A stretch of DNA of 52,869 nucleotides from Thermodesulfobacteriaceae bacterium (GCA_015494065.1 WGCA01000046.1:1-52869); one strand, 5' to 3'. Counted from the stretch's first letter, positions 31,825 through 40,684 are shown. Program-made: numbers and translations. Notes: generated by a model from the sequence alone, not told the origin.

Positions 31825-32193
31825 ATGCAAATAAGAGAGGTTTCCGGTGCCATAGAGGCTATAAGAGAAGGCCCCGGGGTTAAACAGGATTTTTCCAAAA
31901 CTTCCGCCCAAGAATGGCCCCGAGAATCCAGGAAAGAAGGGGTAGAAAACAGGGGGAAAGAGCAATTAGGGCCCCAGGAAGCCAAGGAGGTCGTTTTTGC
32001 CGTACAAGAAGAACTTGAAAAGTTAAACGTCAGGCTGGTATTTAACGTAGACGAGGATACCAAAGAAATCGTAGTGAAAGTGGTAGATCCAAAAACCAAC
32101 GAGGTGATTAAGCAGATCCCTCCAGAAGAACTTTTGGAGATTCGTAAAAAGCTTGATGAAATCGTAGGTATCCTTTTCGACGTTAGAGTATAG
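31825..32193 (+). CDS. flaG: FlaG-family flagellar protein
   Basis: A 122-residue protein whose C-terminal half is FlaG-like: LNVRLVFNVDEDTKEIVVKV (about 63-82), VVDPKTNEVIKQIPPEELLE (about 82-101), RKKLDEIVGILFDVRV. The N-terminal half is polar and probably disordered. FlaG proteins influence filament length in several bacteria; the exact action is unclear. It has a GGAGG site. It is not next to flagellin or fliD here. The REC gene follows after one base. Confidence 0.85.
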   Translation: MQIREVSGAIEAIREGPGVKQDFSKTSAQEWPRESRKEGVENRGKEQLGPQEAKEVVFAVQEELEKLNVRLVFNVDEDTKEIVVKVVDPKTNEVIKQIPPEELLEIRKKLDEIVGILFDVRV

Positions 32194-32194
32194 G

Positions 32195-32785
32195 GTGTCT
32201 GAAGAAAGGGAGCAAATCAGGATCCTCATCGCCGAGGACGAAAGGGCCTTTAGGATCCTCCTTTCTGAGGAGCTCCAAGACGAAAACCGTGAGGTAAAAG
32301 CGGTGGCCAACGGGCTGGAGGCCTTGGATCTCCTCAAAAAGGAGGAATTTGACATCCTTATCACCGATTTAAAGATGCCGGAGATGGGAGGGATTGAACT
32401 TCTAAAAGAGGCCAGAAAGATACGTCCTGACCTATTGGTCATCGTCATTACGGGTTACGCCTCACTTGAGACGGCTATTTTGGCTTTAAAAGAAGGAGCG
32501 TACGATTATATCCGTAAACCTTTCAGTTTGGAGGAGTTAAAAGTAAGTGTCAACAACGCCTGTACTAAGATCTTCCTAGAGCGAGAAAACAAACGATTAC
32601 TGGAAGACCTGAAAAAGGCCTACGAGCGATTGAAAGAAGTAGTAGCTTCTAAGGAACAGGCCAGGCCTGAGGACCTTTTAGCCGCGCTTGAAAGGTTGGC
32701 CCAGCTCCGGCGGGAAGGTTTTTTAGACGAAGAGGAATTCGAGGCGGTCAAGCAGATTTTGATCGAAAGGGCGCATTATGGCTGA
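32195..32785 (+). CDS. Response regulator with C-terminal SHOCT-like motif
   Basis: A 196-residue protein with an intact receiver domain: IAEDER acidic pocket, phospho-acceptor Asp in LITDLKMPEMGG, the Thr in VIVITGYAS and the Lys in YIRKPF. A coiled coil (about 125-150) follows, then a short LAQLRREGFLDEEEFEAVK (about 166-184) that looks like a SHOCT oligomerisation motif. There is no DNA-binding or enzymatic output, so it should signal by protein contacts. The start is GTG. It overlaps the next regulator gene by eight bases. Confidence 0.88.
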   Translation: MSEEREQIRILIAEDERAFRILLSEELQDENREVKAVANGLEALDLLKKEEFDILITDLKMPEMGGIELLKEARKIRPDLLVIVITGYASLETAILALKEGAYDYIRKPFSLEELKVSVNNACTKIFLERENKRLLEDLKKAYERLKEVVASKEQARPEDLLAALERLAQLRREGFLDEEEFEAVKQILIERAHYG

Positions 32786-34259
32786 TAACTTTAATGTCTT
32801 AGTCGTGGATGATGAGGATATTTTACGGGAGAATTTGGCCCTTCTGCTCTCTAATTTTAATGCCACGCAGGTCTTTAAAGCGGCCAATGCTTACGAGGCC
32901 CTAGAGGTCCTGCAGAAATATCCCATCGATTTGGTCTTGCTGGACGTGAATATGCCCGGGCTTTCTGGGCTTGATCTTCTAAAATTGATTCGTAAAGAAA
33001 ATGCAAGCCCCCCGGTGGTTTTGATGACGGGATACCCTTCCCTTGACCTTACGGTGGAGGCCTTGAGGGGGGGAGCCAGTGACTTTTTGATCAAACCCTT
33101 TACTTCCCAACAGCTTTACGAAACGGTTGAACGTTTTAAACATAAACGGGAAATAGAAACCAAGGAAGAATACCAGGAACTTTTGCGGCTTCTCAAACAA
33201 AAGACTAAGGAACAGACCCTTCTTTTCACCGTAAGTGACCGTTTGACTTCCTGTACCAGCCTTTCTCAACTCTACCAGGAAATAGTTTCTTTAAGCGTAG
33301 AATTTACCAACGCCGAAGAAGCGGTCTTTTATATTACTGACCTGGGAAAGAAAAGGTTGCTACCTGAAGCCTGGAAGGGTTTTTCTTCTCCACCCCCTCC
33401 TTTAGGGCTTGAGGAAGATAATCCGGTCAGCAAAAGCCTGCGGGAATCTCTCCCTTATCTAATCCCAGCACAAGGAAAGGAAAAGGCCCTATTGGTCAGT
33501 CCTTTTACCATAAAAGGTGAAAACTTAGGGGTCCTTACCTTGTGCCGCGGTGCGTCCTTCAATAAAGACGATCTTTTTTTTGTCAATCTCATTTTAGACC
33601 GGGCAGGCCCGCTGGCGGAAAATTTTATCCTTTACGAAAGCATAGTTTTAAATCTGCACGACGCCTTACGGGCTTTGGTAAAGGCCCTTGAGGCCAAAGA
33701 TCCTTATACCAAGGAACATTCGGAAAGGGTGACGACTTACGCCCTATATTTGGCGGAAGAAATGGGCCTCAGCCAGGAGGCCCTGGAAACTTTGCGTTTT
33801 GCAGGACACCTGCACGACGTGGGCAAAGTGGGTATAGCAGATGCCATCCTTTTGAAGCCTGGTCGTCTTACCCGGGAAGAATACGAAATAATCAAACAAC
33901 ACCCTGTGATAGGGGCCGAGATAGTAGGCCATATTGGCCTTCTCCAGGAAGAGGCGCGTATTATCCGTTACCACCACGAAAGATACGACGGGCGCGGTTA
34001 CCCTGAGGGTTTAAAAGGAAAGGATATTCCCCTTCTGGCCCGCGTTTTGGCGGTGGCTGACGCTTATGACGCCATGACTACTAAGCGTCCTTATCGCCCT
34101 TCGCTTACGCCGGAGACCGCCCTTAAAGAAATCCTGCGCTGCTCTGGCACCCAGTTTGACCCGGAGATCGTTGAAGTTTTCCGCGAAGTATGGCGAAAAA
34201 AATTAGCGGGAACAGAGCCTATGGAGGCCGAAGATGGAAGACAAGAATCTGTGGCATAA
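32778..34259 (+). CDS. REC-GAF-HD-GYP response regulator
   Basis: Probable c-di-GMP phosphodiesterase of 493 residues. A complete receiver domain (about 5-120) has VVDDED, LLDVNMPG, LMTGYPS and IKPF. A GAF-like region spans about 140-285. The HD-GYP domain (about 290-480) has HLHDVGKVGIADAIL, KQHPVIGAEI, YHHERYDGRGYPEGL and DAYDAMTTKRPYR, the residues needed for metal and substrate. By family knowledge it would lower c-di-GMP and favour motility. It lies between another REC protein and the ChpT-like protein, which overlaps its end by 26 bases. Confidence 0.92.
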   Translation: MADNFNVLVVDDEDILRENLALLLSNFNATQVFKAANAYEALEVLQKYPIDLVLLDVNMPGLSGLDLLKLIRKENASPPVVLMTGYPSLDLTVEALRGGASDFLIKPFTSQQLYETVERFKHKREIETKEEYQELLRLLKQKTKEQTLLFTVSDRLTSCTSLSQLYQEIVSLSVEFTNAEEAVFYITDLGKKRLLPEAWKGFSSPPPPLGLEEDNPVSKSLRESLPYLIPAQGKEKALLVSPFTIKGENLGVLTLCRGASFNKDDLFFVNLILDRAGPLAENFILYESIVLNLHDALRALVKALEAKDPYTKEHSERVTTYALYLAEEMGLSQEALETLRFAGHLHDVGKVGIADAILLKPGRLTREEYEIIKQHPVIGAEIVGHIGLLQEEARIIRYHHERYDGRGYPEGLKGKDIPLLARVLAVADAYDAMTTKRPYRPSLTPETALKEILRCSGTQFDPEIVEVFREVWRKKLAGTEPMEAEDGRQESVA

Positions 34260-34863
34260 GGCAGCCTGCGGCCATTTGGTGCAGGGGCTGGTGCATAATA
34301 TGAGCGGGCCGCTTCAGATCCTTTCCATGCAAGTGGAGCTTTTGCGTATGACCCAGGCCAAGCTCCGGCAGGCGTTACCCCCGGAAGAACAGACCCTGGT
34401 GGACAAACAGGAAGAAAGACTGGCTCAGATCGAGGCCCAGCTTCAACGGCTTAAGGGGTTGCTGGAAGCCATTAGCGAGATCACGCAGGACAGCCCGGGA
34501 CCGGTGGATTTAAACGAAGTGGTAGAAAAAATGCTCCTTTTTTGGGAAGGGGACCTGAAATTTAAACACCAAATTCCCAAAGAAATCAATTTAAGCGCCA
34601 CCCCCCTTAAGATCGTAGCTCCCCTTGGTGAGATAACCCAGGGGTTTTGTGCCCTTTTTTGGGCCCTTGTTTCCCTGGCGGTCGAGGAAAATAGACCTTT
34701 TTTGGTAAAAACTGCCGAAGGTCCGCAGGTAACGCTCGGAGTCAAAGGGGCTTCCCTTCCTCAAGATAACCCTTTACTCCAGGCAGCCAAGGAACTGCTT
34801 TCTCCCTTTGCGGAGATAGAGCAAAAAGACCAAACCGTCACCCTCAAATTCAAAACCCCTTGA
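34234..34863 (+). CDS. ChpT-like histidine phosphotransferase (degenerate kinase)
   Basis: A 209-residue protein with an H-box-like helix LVQGLVHNMSGPLQIL, the likely phosphoacceptor being His21. A second helix follows (KQEERLAQIEAQLQRLKGLL), making the two-helix dimerisation domain of histidine kinases. The C-terminal half resembles a Bergerat ATPase fold in outline (GEITQGFCALFWALVSLAVE where an N-box is expected), but the Asn and the Gly-rich boxes are absent. This layout matches ChpT and Spo0B, which pass phosphate between receivers without binding ATP. The start ATG has a GGAGG site. It follows two REC proteins and is probably their phosphate partner (inference). Confidence 0.7.
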   Translation: MEDKNLWHKAACGHLVQGLVHNMSGPLQILSMQVELLRMTQAKLRQALPPEEQTLVDKQEERLAQIEAQLQRLKGLLEAISEITQDSPGPVDLNEVVEKMLLFWEGDLKFKHQIPKEINLSATPLKIVAPLGEITQGFCALFWALVSLAVEENRPFLVKTAEGPQVTLGVKGASLPQDNPLLQAAKELLSPFAEIEQKDQTVTLKFKTP

Positions 34864-35939
34864 TGAATGAAAGACAGGCCCTCCTGGCCCTCGTTTTAAG
34901 CCCTGGGTTTGGCCCGGTTACTATCAAGCGCTTGTTAAAAGAGGTAAAGACGCCGTTTGAGATCTTTTCTCTTCCCAGGGAAAAATTGAACAACTGCGGT
35001 TTTAAAAGAGATCCGCCCAAGCTTGAAGAGGCCCTCCTGCGGGCCAGGAGGGAAGAACAAGCTCTTGGGAGGCTTGGAGCCTCTTACGTCACCCTTTACG
35101 ATGAGGAATACCCTCTTCTTTTGCGGGAGATACCGGATCCTCCTCCGGTACTCTTTTATCAGGGAAGGTTGCCCGAGCTGGAACCAACGCTTGCGGTGGT
35201 GGGTTCAAGGGCTGCTACCTCTTACGGTCTTACGGTGACCAGAGATTGGGTCTCGGTTTTCGTCCGCGCCGGGTTAGCCGTGGTCAGCGGTCTGGCCCTG
35301 GGGATAGACCGGGCAGCGCACGAAAGTGCTCTGAGAAACGGCGGGCTTACTTTTGCCGTTTTGGGCTGCGGGTTGGACGTAAATTATCCTGCCCCGAACG
35401 CGGCCTTAAGGAGAGAGATAGTGGAAAAAGGCGGCGGTTTGCTTACGGAATTTCCCCTGGGGACCAGGCCCAAGGCCAGCCATTTCCCCATCAGGAATCG
35501 TCTTATCAGCGGGTTGAGCCAGGCGGTATTGGTGGTAGAGGCCAGTCCCAAAAGCGGCTCTTTAATCACGGCCCGTCTGGCCGGAGAACAAGGCCGGGAG
35601 GTTTTCGCCGTGCCGGGGCCGGTCTATTCTTTACGCAGCCATGGCTGCCACCTCTTGTTACGTGAGGGGGCACAACTGGCAGATAAGCCGGACGACGTTC
35701 TTGCCTATTTTGGCACCTTGGTGAGCCAAGTCCGAGATGAAGCTCAGGAGTTGACACTTGGCCCGGAGGAAGCCAAAGTTTTAGAGCACCTGAAGAGGGA
35801 GCCTTTGAGCGTGGACGAGCTGGTTTATCTTACCGGTTTTGGGGTAGAAGAGGTGGTGGCCGCTTTGACCAGTCTTGAAATTGAAGGCCTAGTGGAAAGG
35901 CTTCCGGGAAACACTTACCGTAGGACTCTGGGGAGATGA
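34863..35939 (+). CDS. dprA: DNA-processing protein DprA
   Basis: Binds incoming single-stranded DNA and loads RecA during natural transformation. The 358-residue protein has an N-terminal SAM-like region and the Rossmann-like core with VVGSRAATSYG (about 117-127), SGLALGIDRAAHESAL, GGLLTEFPLGTRPKASHFP and NRLISGLSQAVLVVEA. A C-terminal winged helix (about 300-355) ends it. The ATG at 34863 overlaps the previous stop as TGATG. dprA next to topA is a common order. Other competence genes are not in the window. Confidence 0.95.
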   Translation: MNERQALLALVLSPGFGPVTIKRLLKEVKTPFEIFSLPREKLNNCGFKRDPPKLEEALLRARREEQALGRLGASYVTLYDEEYPLLLREIPDPPPVLFYQGRLPELEPTLAVVGSRAATSYGLTVTRDWVSVFVRAGLAVVSGLALGIDRAAHESALRNGGLTFAVLGCGLDVNYPAPNAALRREIVEKGGGLLTEFPLGTRPKASHFPIRNRLISGLSQAVLVVEASPKSGSLITARLAGEQGREVFAVPGPVYSLRSHGCHLLLREGAQLADKPDDVLAYFGTLVSQVRDEAQELTLGPEEAKVLEHLKREPLSVDELVYLTGFGVEEVVAALTSLEIEGLVERLPGNTYRRTLGR

Positions 35940-38146
35940 AAAAGGGACTCATTATCGTGGAATCACCTACAAAAGTTCGCACCATTAAAAAGATAGTGGG
36001 CAAAGATTTTGAAGTGGCCGCTTCGGTAGGGCATATCAAAGACCTGCCCAAGAGCCGGCTGGGGGTAAAAATAGAAAACGGCTTTGAGCCCGAATACGTT
36101 ACCATTAAGGGAAAGAGGGAAGTCATTAAAAAACTAAAAGCCGCAGCCAAAAAGGCGGCCGAGATCTACCTGGGGCCGGATCCAGACCGGGAAGGGGAGG
36201 CGATAGCCTGGCACATCGCTGAAGAACTAAAAGGGCTTAAAAAACCTATTAGACGGCTTTTACTCTACGAACTTACGGAAAAAGGGATAAAAGAAGCCCT
36301 GGCCCGGCCCAGCGAACTCGACCCCCTCAAGTTTGAAAGTCAGAAGGCCCGTCGTATTTTGGACCGCCTGGTGGGTTATAACCTTTCACCTCTCCTTTGG
36401 GAGAAGGTCAAACGCGGTCTTTCTGCCGGAAGGGTCCAGTCCGTGGCTCTCAGGTTGATTTGTGAGCGGGAGCGGGAGCGGGAAGCCTTTGAGCCGGAAG
36501 AATACTGGACCATTGAAGTCGTTTTTGAAACTCAAGCCGGGCCCTTGGTGGCCAAGCTCAAGCGTTACCAGGGCGGGCCCGTAAAACCCAAGACGGAAAA
36601 AGAGGCTAAGGCCCTGGTAGCGGCCCTCAAAAAGGCCTCTTTTAGTATCACCAAGGTTGAACGCAAAGAGATCCGGCGTAAACCACCGGCCCCTTTCATT
36701 ACCAGTACCCTACAGCAGGAGGCCTGGCGACGGCTGCGTTTTTCCGCCAAAAAGACCATGCTGCTCGCCCAGCGTCTTTACGAAGGGGTGGAGCTTGGTG
36801 AGGAAGGGGCGGTGGGGCTCATCACCTATATGCGCACGGATTCCGTGCGGGTGGCCTCAGAAGCCGTGGATGAGGCCCGGGCCTTTGTGGCCCAGACCTT
36901 TGGGCAGGAATTTTTGCCCCCCAAACCTCACGTTTATAAGAGTCGTAAGACTGCCCAGGAGGCCCACGAAGCCATAAGGCCCACTTCGCTTAAGCGCACT
37001 CCTGAGAAACTCAAGGCCTATTTGAGTAAAGATGAGCTTGCCCTCTACGACTTGATATTTCGCCGTTTTGTGGCCTCACAGATGGTTGAGGCCCGCTTTG
37101 AGCGCACGGAGGTCCATATCGCTGGTGGGGATTTTGAGCTCCTGGCCAGCGGCACTGTACTCGTTCACCCAGGTTTTCTGGTCCTCTACCGTCAGGAAGA
37201 AGAGGCAGAAAAGAACCTTCCTCCGGTAAAAGAAGGCGAAGGGCTTAGACTCTTGGAAATAAAACCCGAGCAACACTTTACCCAGCCACCGCCCCGCTAC
37301 ACCGAGGCCAGCCTCATCCGGACCTTGGAAGAGAAGGGTATCGGCAGGCCCTCCACTTACGCTCAGATTGTCTCCACCATCAAAGAGCGGGGTTACGTGG
37401 AGACCGAAAAGGGTTACCTCAAGCCCACGGAACTGGGGCTTCTGGTCAACGATTTGCTGGTGGCCCATTTCCCTCATCTGATAGAGACGGGTTTCACCGC
37501 CCGTCTGGAAGAGGCGCTAGATGAAATCGAAGAAGGCAAACGCCAGAGGGTAGAACTTCTAAAGGATTTTTATCAGACCTTTGAAGAAATACTCAATAAG
37601 GCCCGGGAAGAGATGGCTTCCTTGAAGGCCGGCGTTCCCTCCGGGATAAAGTGCCCGGCCTGCGGGGAGGAGATGATTATCAGGGTAGGGAAGGCGGGGG
37701 CTTTTCTGGCCTGTTCTCGTTACCCCGAATGCAAAGAGACCAGGGACTACGTACGTGACGAGAAGGGAAGCATCAAGGTGGTGGAGAAGAGCCGGGAAAC
37801 CGGCGAAGTGTGCGAGAAATGTGGTCGCCCGATGGTGGTCAAAAGGGGCCGTTTTGGGGAATTTCTGGCCTGTTCCGGCTACCCTGAATGCCGCAATACC
37901 AAACCCCTGAGCACCGGAATCCCCTGCCCTAAAGAGGGTTGTTCCGGCCAACTGCTAAAACGGCGGGCCCGTACCGGCAAAATTTACTACCGCTGCAGTA
38001 AGGCCCCAGAGTGTGACTTTATCCTCTGGCAGGAACCCTTAAAGGAGGAATGTCCGGCCTGCGGTGCCCCTTTTTTGATACGCAAAAAGGAAAGGAGAAA
38101 GGAGTTTAAGGTTTGTCCAAAGTGTGGTCACCGGGAAGAGATCTAG
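35936..38146 (+). CDS. topA: DNA topoisomerase I
   Basis: Type IA topoisomerase that relaxes negative supercoils. The 736-residue protein has the Toprim domain (IIVESPTKVRTIKK at about 6-19 and GPDPDREGEAIAWHI), RILDRLVGYNLSPLLW, the gate with the catalytic Tyr in LITYMRTDSVRV, and GIGRPSTYAQIVSTI. Four C-terminal zinc ribbons follow, starting with CPACGEEM, CEKCGRPM, CPKEGCSGQ and CPACGAPF, each with its second Cys pair. It overlaps dprA by four bases. Confidence 0.97.
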   Translation: MKKGLIIVESPTKVRTIKKIVGKDFEVAASVGHIKDLPKSRLGVKIENGFEPEYVTIKGKREVIKKLKAAAKKAAEIYLGPDPDREGEAIAWHIAEELKGLKKPIRRLLLYELTEKGIKEALARPSELDPLKFESQKARRILDRLVGYNLSPLLWEKVKRGLSAGRVQSVALRLICEREREREAFEPEEYWTIEVVFETQAGPLVAKLKRYQGGPVKPKTEKEAKALVAALKKASFSITKVERKEIRRKPPAPFITSTLQQEAWRRLRFSAKKTMLLAQRLYEGVELGEEGAVGLITYMRTDSVRVASEAVDEARAFVAQTFGQEFLPPKPHVYKSRKTAQEAHEAIRPTSLKRTPEKLKAYLSKDELALYDLIFRRFVASQMVEARFERTEVHIAGGDFELLASGTVLVHPGFLVLYRQEEEAEKNLPPVKEGEGLRLLEIKPEQHFTQPPPRYTEASLIRTLEEKGIGRPSTYAQIVSTIKERGYVETEKGYLKPTELGLLVNDLLVAHFPHLIETGFTARLEEALDEIEEGKRQRVELLKDFYQTFEEILNKAREEMASLKAGVPSGIKCPACGEEMIIRVGKAGAFLACSRYPECKETRDYVRDEKGSIKVVEKSRETGEVCEKCGRPMVVKRGRFGEFLACSGYPECRNTKPLSTGIPCPKEGCSGQLLKRRARTGKIYYRCSKAPECDFILWQEPLKEECPACGAPFLIRKKERRKEFKVCPKCGHREEI

Positions 38147-38319
38147 CCGGGGAATTAAATTGCAAATACTGCGGCGGCCCGGCGGTGATCGTAGGTCGCT
38201 GAACCTCAGCCCGGGTGAGGTGTCTCACCTGTGGGATGGAAAGGCCGGCCCGGGAATACGAGGCCGAAATCGAGGCCTTCAAAGAGGCCCTCTGTGAGCT
38301 TAAAGAGCATAAAACCTAA
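38113..38319 (+). pseudogene. Small zinc-ribbon frame interrupted by in-frame TGA
   Basis: A TTG at 38113, after an AAAGGAG site inside topA, opens a 68-codon frame. It reads CKYCGGPAVIVGR, then TGA (codon 30, 38200-38202), then TSARVRCLTCGMERPAREY and a helical tail ending at TAA 38317-38319. CxxC pairs flank the TGA, so without it this is a complete zinc-ribbon protein. The TGA could be a CGA-to-TGA nonsense mutation, a sequencing error, or a recoded selenocysteine. A hairpin (GGTGAG, loop GTGT, CTCACC) starts 11 bases after the TGA, within the loose position limits of a bacterial SECIS. The simplest reading is a pseudogene. Confidence 0.55.
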
Positions 38320-39004
38320 ACCTTCCTTTTCCCTCCCGGAAAAGGTGCTCCTGGTCTACACCAGGCCTGATGTTTTGCTTCTGAAGAAGGCCTTTAAGCT
38401 CAAAAAGAAAGGTTCCTTTCTTTTGACCGAGGTCTTCCAGCGCGAAGAGGCTGTCCTCTGCGGCCCCGTCCTGGGCGCCCCGCAGGTAGCGATTGTTTTG
38501 GAATATCTAAAGGCCTGCGGGGTTAAGGAAATCCTTGCCCTGGGCTGGGCCGGGGCCTTTGGGCCCGAACTACCCTTGGGGGGTCTGTTTTTACCAGAAA
38601 GGGCGTTGAGTGCGGAGGGAACTTCGGCCCATTACGGTTTCTTCCCTGAGCCTACCCCTTCTCTTTTCTGGTGGCTTTACCACCAGTTAATCTTCCTTGG
38701 TCTTGACTTCGAGGTGGGCACCATCGTTTCCACAGACGCCTTATTTCGCGAAACAGATGAATTTAGAAAGCGCTTTGCCGCGGCCTCTGCCGTGGACATG
38801 GAGACCTCGGCCCTTTTCAGTGTGGCCAGGTCCCTGGGACTTTCGGTGGCGAGCTTGCATATCATTTCGGATCAACTGTGGCCTGTTTACGTCAAAGCCC
38901 CTCCGGCCCTTATCAGAAGGGCCACCTCCGCCCTTTTTCCCCTTTTCAGGAATTTTTGGCAGACAGGTGCTTTTGAACTTGCCAAGGAAGAACACACGGG
39001 ATAG
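38294..39004 (+). CDS. Nucleoside phosphorylase-like protein
   Basis: Probably splits a nucleoside with phosphate or water, in purine, uridine or methylthioadenosine metabolism. The 236-residue protein has the PNP/UDP phosphorylase pattern: ILALGWAGAFGPELPLGGLFLP, and the nucleoside-binding AVDMETSALFSVARSLG followed by the LHIISD segment. The substrate is not clear. I use the GTG at 38294 (GAGG nearby), which starts just before the motifs of the fold; an open frame runs 21 codons upstream but overlaps the zinc-ribbon frame. The following 60 bases are AT-rich and could hold a promoter for tatA2. Confidence 0.8.
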   Translation: MSLKSIKPKPSFSLPEKVLLVYTRPDVLLLKKAFKLKKKGSFLLTEVFQREEAVLCGPVLGAPQVAIVLEYLKACGVKEILALGWAGAFGPELPLGGLFLPERALSAEGTSAHYGFFPEPTPSLFWWLYHQLIFLGLDFEVGTIVSTDALFRETDEFRKRFAAASAVDMETSALFSVARSLGLSVASLHIISDQLWPVYVKAPPALIRRATSALFPLFRNFWQTGAFELAKEEHTG

Positions 39005-39066
39005 GCTCAAAATTCGGTTTTTATTTTATACGTTTTTAATTTTGTAGGATTTTTGAGGGAGGAGCT

Positions 39067-39237
39067 ATGTTTGGCCTGGGTTTGCCCGAACTAGTGGTCA
39101 TTTTGGTGATTATAGTAGTCCTTTTTGGGGCCAGCCGTTTGCCCCAAATTGGCGAAGGCTTGGGTAAAGGGATCAAGAATTTTCGCAAGGCCGTCAAAGA
39201 AGAGGAGCCAGAAGAAAAGAAGGAGGTTGAAAAATAG
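39067..39237 (+). CDS. tatA: Sec-independent translocase subunit TatA (copy 2)
   Basis: A 56-residue Tat[22 protein letters not shown], hinge GASRLPQIG, amphipathic helix [15 protein letters not shown] and an acidic-basic tail. A GGGAGGAG site precedes the ATG. Together with the copy at 26538 this gives two TatA-type subunits for one TatC; one may act as TatB or be used under other conditions. The stop overlaps the resB start (TAGTG). Confidence 0.93.
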   Translation: MFGLGLPELVVILVIIVVLFGASRLPQIGEGLGKGIKNFRKAVKEEEPEEKKEVEK

Positions 39238-40568
39238 TGTTTAAAAACCCCTTGATACGCTTTTTAAGCTCTATCAAGCTGGCCATTTTTCTCCTCCTGA
39301 CCTTAGCGGCCACCTCTATCCTGGGCACTTTAATCCCGCAGGGAGAGCCGCTTGCCTTTTATTTTCAGCGTTACGGGGAGAGCCTGGGCCGGGTTATCAA
39401 ATTTCTCAAATTATACGACGCCTACCATTCTTGGTGGTACGTCACTTTGCTTGCCCTCTTTAGCGTGAATCTGACCCTCTGTTCCCTAAAAAGACTTCCC
39501 TTTTCCCTGGAACTTTTCCGGCGTGATCCTTTAGCGGTTGATCCGGAGAAGCTATTACGCATGCCGGTGGCCAAAGAAGTCAAGCTTCCGGGAGATTTTG
39601 CCCACCTCAAAGAAAAGGTCGAAAAAGTATTGTTAAAAAAACTTGGCCGGCTGGAAAAGGCGGCCTTTGCGGATGGTGTCCTTTTTTTGAAGGACCGTTT
39701 CCGCTGGAGTTATTTTTCTGTCTACGTGGTTCATTTTTCTCTCTTGATCGTAATCGCGGGGGCTATCATTGGGGCGGTTTTTGGCTTTCGAGGTCATATC
39801 ACCTTGATGGAGGGAGAGAGTACCAACCAGGTGCTGGTGCAGGGCAGGCAACACGCTTCGATTCCTTTAGATTTTTCCATACGCTGTGATAAGTTTTACA
39901 TTGATTTTTATCCCAACGGCATGCCTAAAGAATATCGTTCAGAGGTAACCATTCTTGAAAACGGAAAAGAGGTCACCAAGGCCGCCATTCGCGTAAATGA
40001 TCCTTTTACCTACCGGGGGATCACCTTTTACCAGGCCAGCTATAACACCTTCGCCAAAGTGCAGCTTCGACTCCTGAAAGGGCCTCGCCAGAAAGAGCTG
40101 GAAGTCAAGCCCTTTAGTCAGGCCCTTTGGCCAGAAGAAGGGATCATGGTAGGCCTCCTTGATTTTCAAATGGCTCACGGTCTGCCGGCGGCCCGTATCT
40201 GGTTGAGTGAAAAGGGTGAGGCCCCTCTTTCTTTCTGGGTCCTTAAGGGGCATCCCCGGCGCATCGAACTCAAAAGTGGTCCGGTAATCGTGGTTTTGGA
40301 AGAGGCTGAACCGGTTTACGCCACGGGGCTCCAGGTCAAGAAGGATCCGGGAGTACCGATCGTACTTACCGGTTTTACCTTACTTATTCTGGGAATCTTT
40401 GCCGCCCTCTTCTTTGCCCACCAGCGCTACTGGGTGGCCATCCTTCCGGCCAAAAACAGCGTAAAGGTGATTTTGGCTGGCTTTTCTCCCAAGGCCCGCC
40501 AGAAAGTGGCTCAAGTCATAGAAGACCTTGCGGAAGAGCTGCAAAGAGTTGACGGGCGGAGTGCTTGA
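39237..40568 (+). CDS. resB: ResB-type cytochrome c biogenesis protein
   Basis: Part of system II heme delivery and attachment for c-type cytochromes. The 443-residue protein has ResB features: IRFLSSIKLAIFLLLTLA at about 7-24, GTLIPQGEPLAFYFQRYG, a second span around WWYVTLLALFSVNLTLCSL, a third at about 162-186, a large periplasmic part with DPFTYRGITFYQASYN, and a last span near 380-400. It starts with GTG. The partner ResC/CcsA is not downstream; the next gene is a tRNA. The stop codon lies within the tRNA-Val promoter. Confidence 0.92.
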   Translation: MFKNPLIRFLSSIKLAIFLLLTLAATSILGTLIPQGEPLAFYFQRYGESLGRVIKFLKLYDAYHSWWYVTLLALFSVNLTLCSLKRLPFSLELFRRDPLAVDPEKLLRMPVAKEVKLPGDFAHLKEKVEKVLLKKLGRLEKAAFADGVLFLKDRFRWSYFSVYVVHFSLLIVIAGAIIGAVFGFRGHITLMEGESTNQVLVQGRQHASIPLDFSIRCDKFYIDFYPNGMPKEYRSEVTILENGKEVTKAAIRVNDPFTYRGITFYQASYNTFAKVQLRLLKGPRQKELEVKPFSQALWPEEGIMVGLLDFQMAHGLPAARIWLSEKGEAPLSFWVLKGHPRRIELKSGPVIVVLEEAEPVYATGLQVKKDPGVPIVLTGFTLLILGIFAALFFAHQRYWVAILPAKNSVKVILAGFSPKARQKVAQVIEDLAEELQRVDGRSA

Positions 40569-40593
40569 CAAGCTTAACTAAGATTGCTAGAGA
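40565..40593 (+). promoter_or_regulatory. Promoter of tRNA-Val
   Basis: A perfect TTGACA at 40565-40570 covers the resB stop codon and is followed 17 bases later by TAGAGA at 40588-40593. The tRNA starts 17 bases after that. Confidence 0.55.
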
Positions 40594-40609
40594 TTTTAGC
40601 CAAAAGGGT

Positions 40610-40684
40610 AGGCGCGTAGCTCAGTGGGAGAGCGCTTGCTTGACGCGCAAGAGGTCGGCGGTTCGATCCCGCCCGCGCCTACCA
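40610..40684 (+). tRNA. tRNA-Val (anticodon GAC)
   Basis: Acceptor AGGCGCG pairs with CGCGCCT, D-arm GCTC/GAGC, anticodon stem CTTGC/GCAAG with loop TTGACGC (anticodon GAC), T-arm GGCGG/CCGCC with TTCGATC, discriminator A and encoded CCA. All stems are complete. The anticodon reads GUC and GUU codons. Confidence 0.97.
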
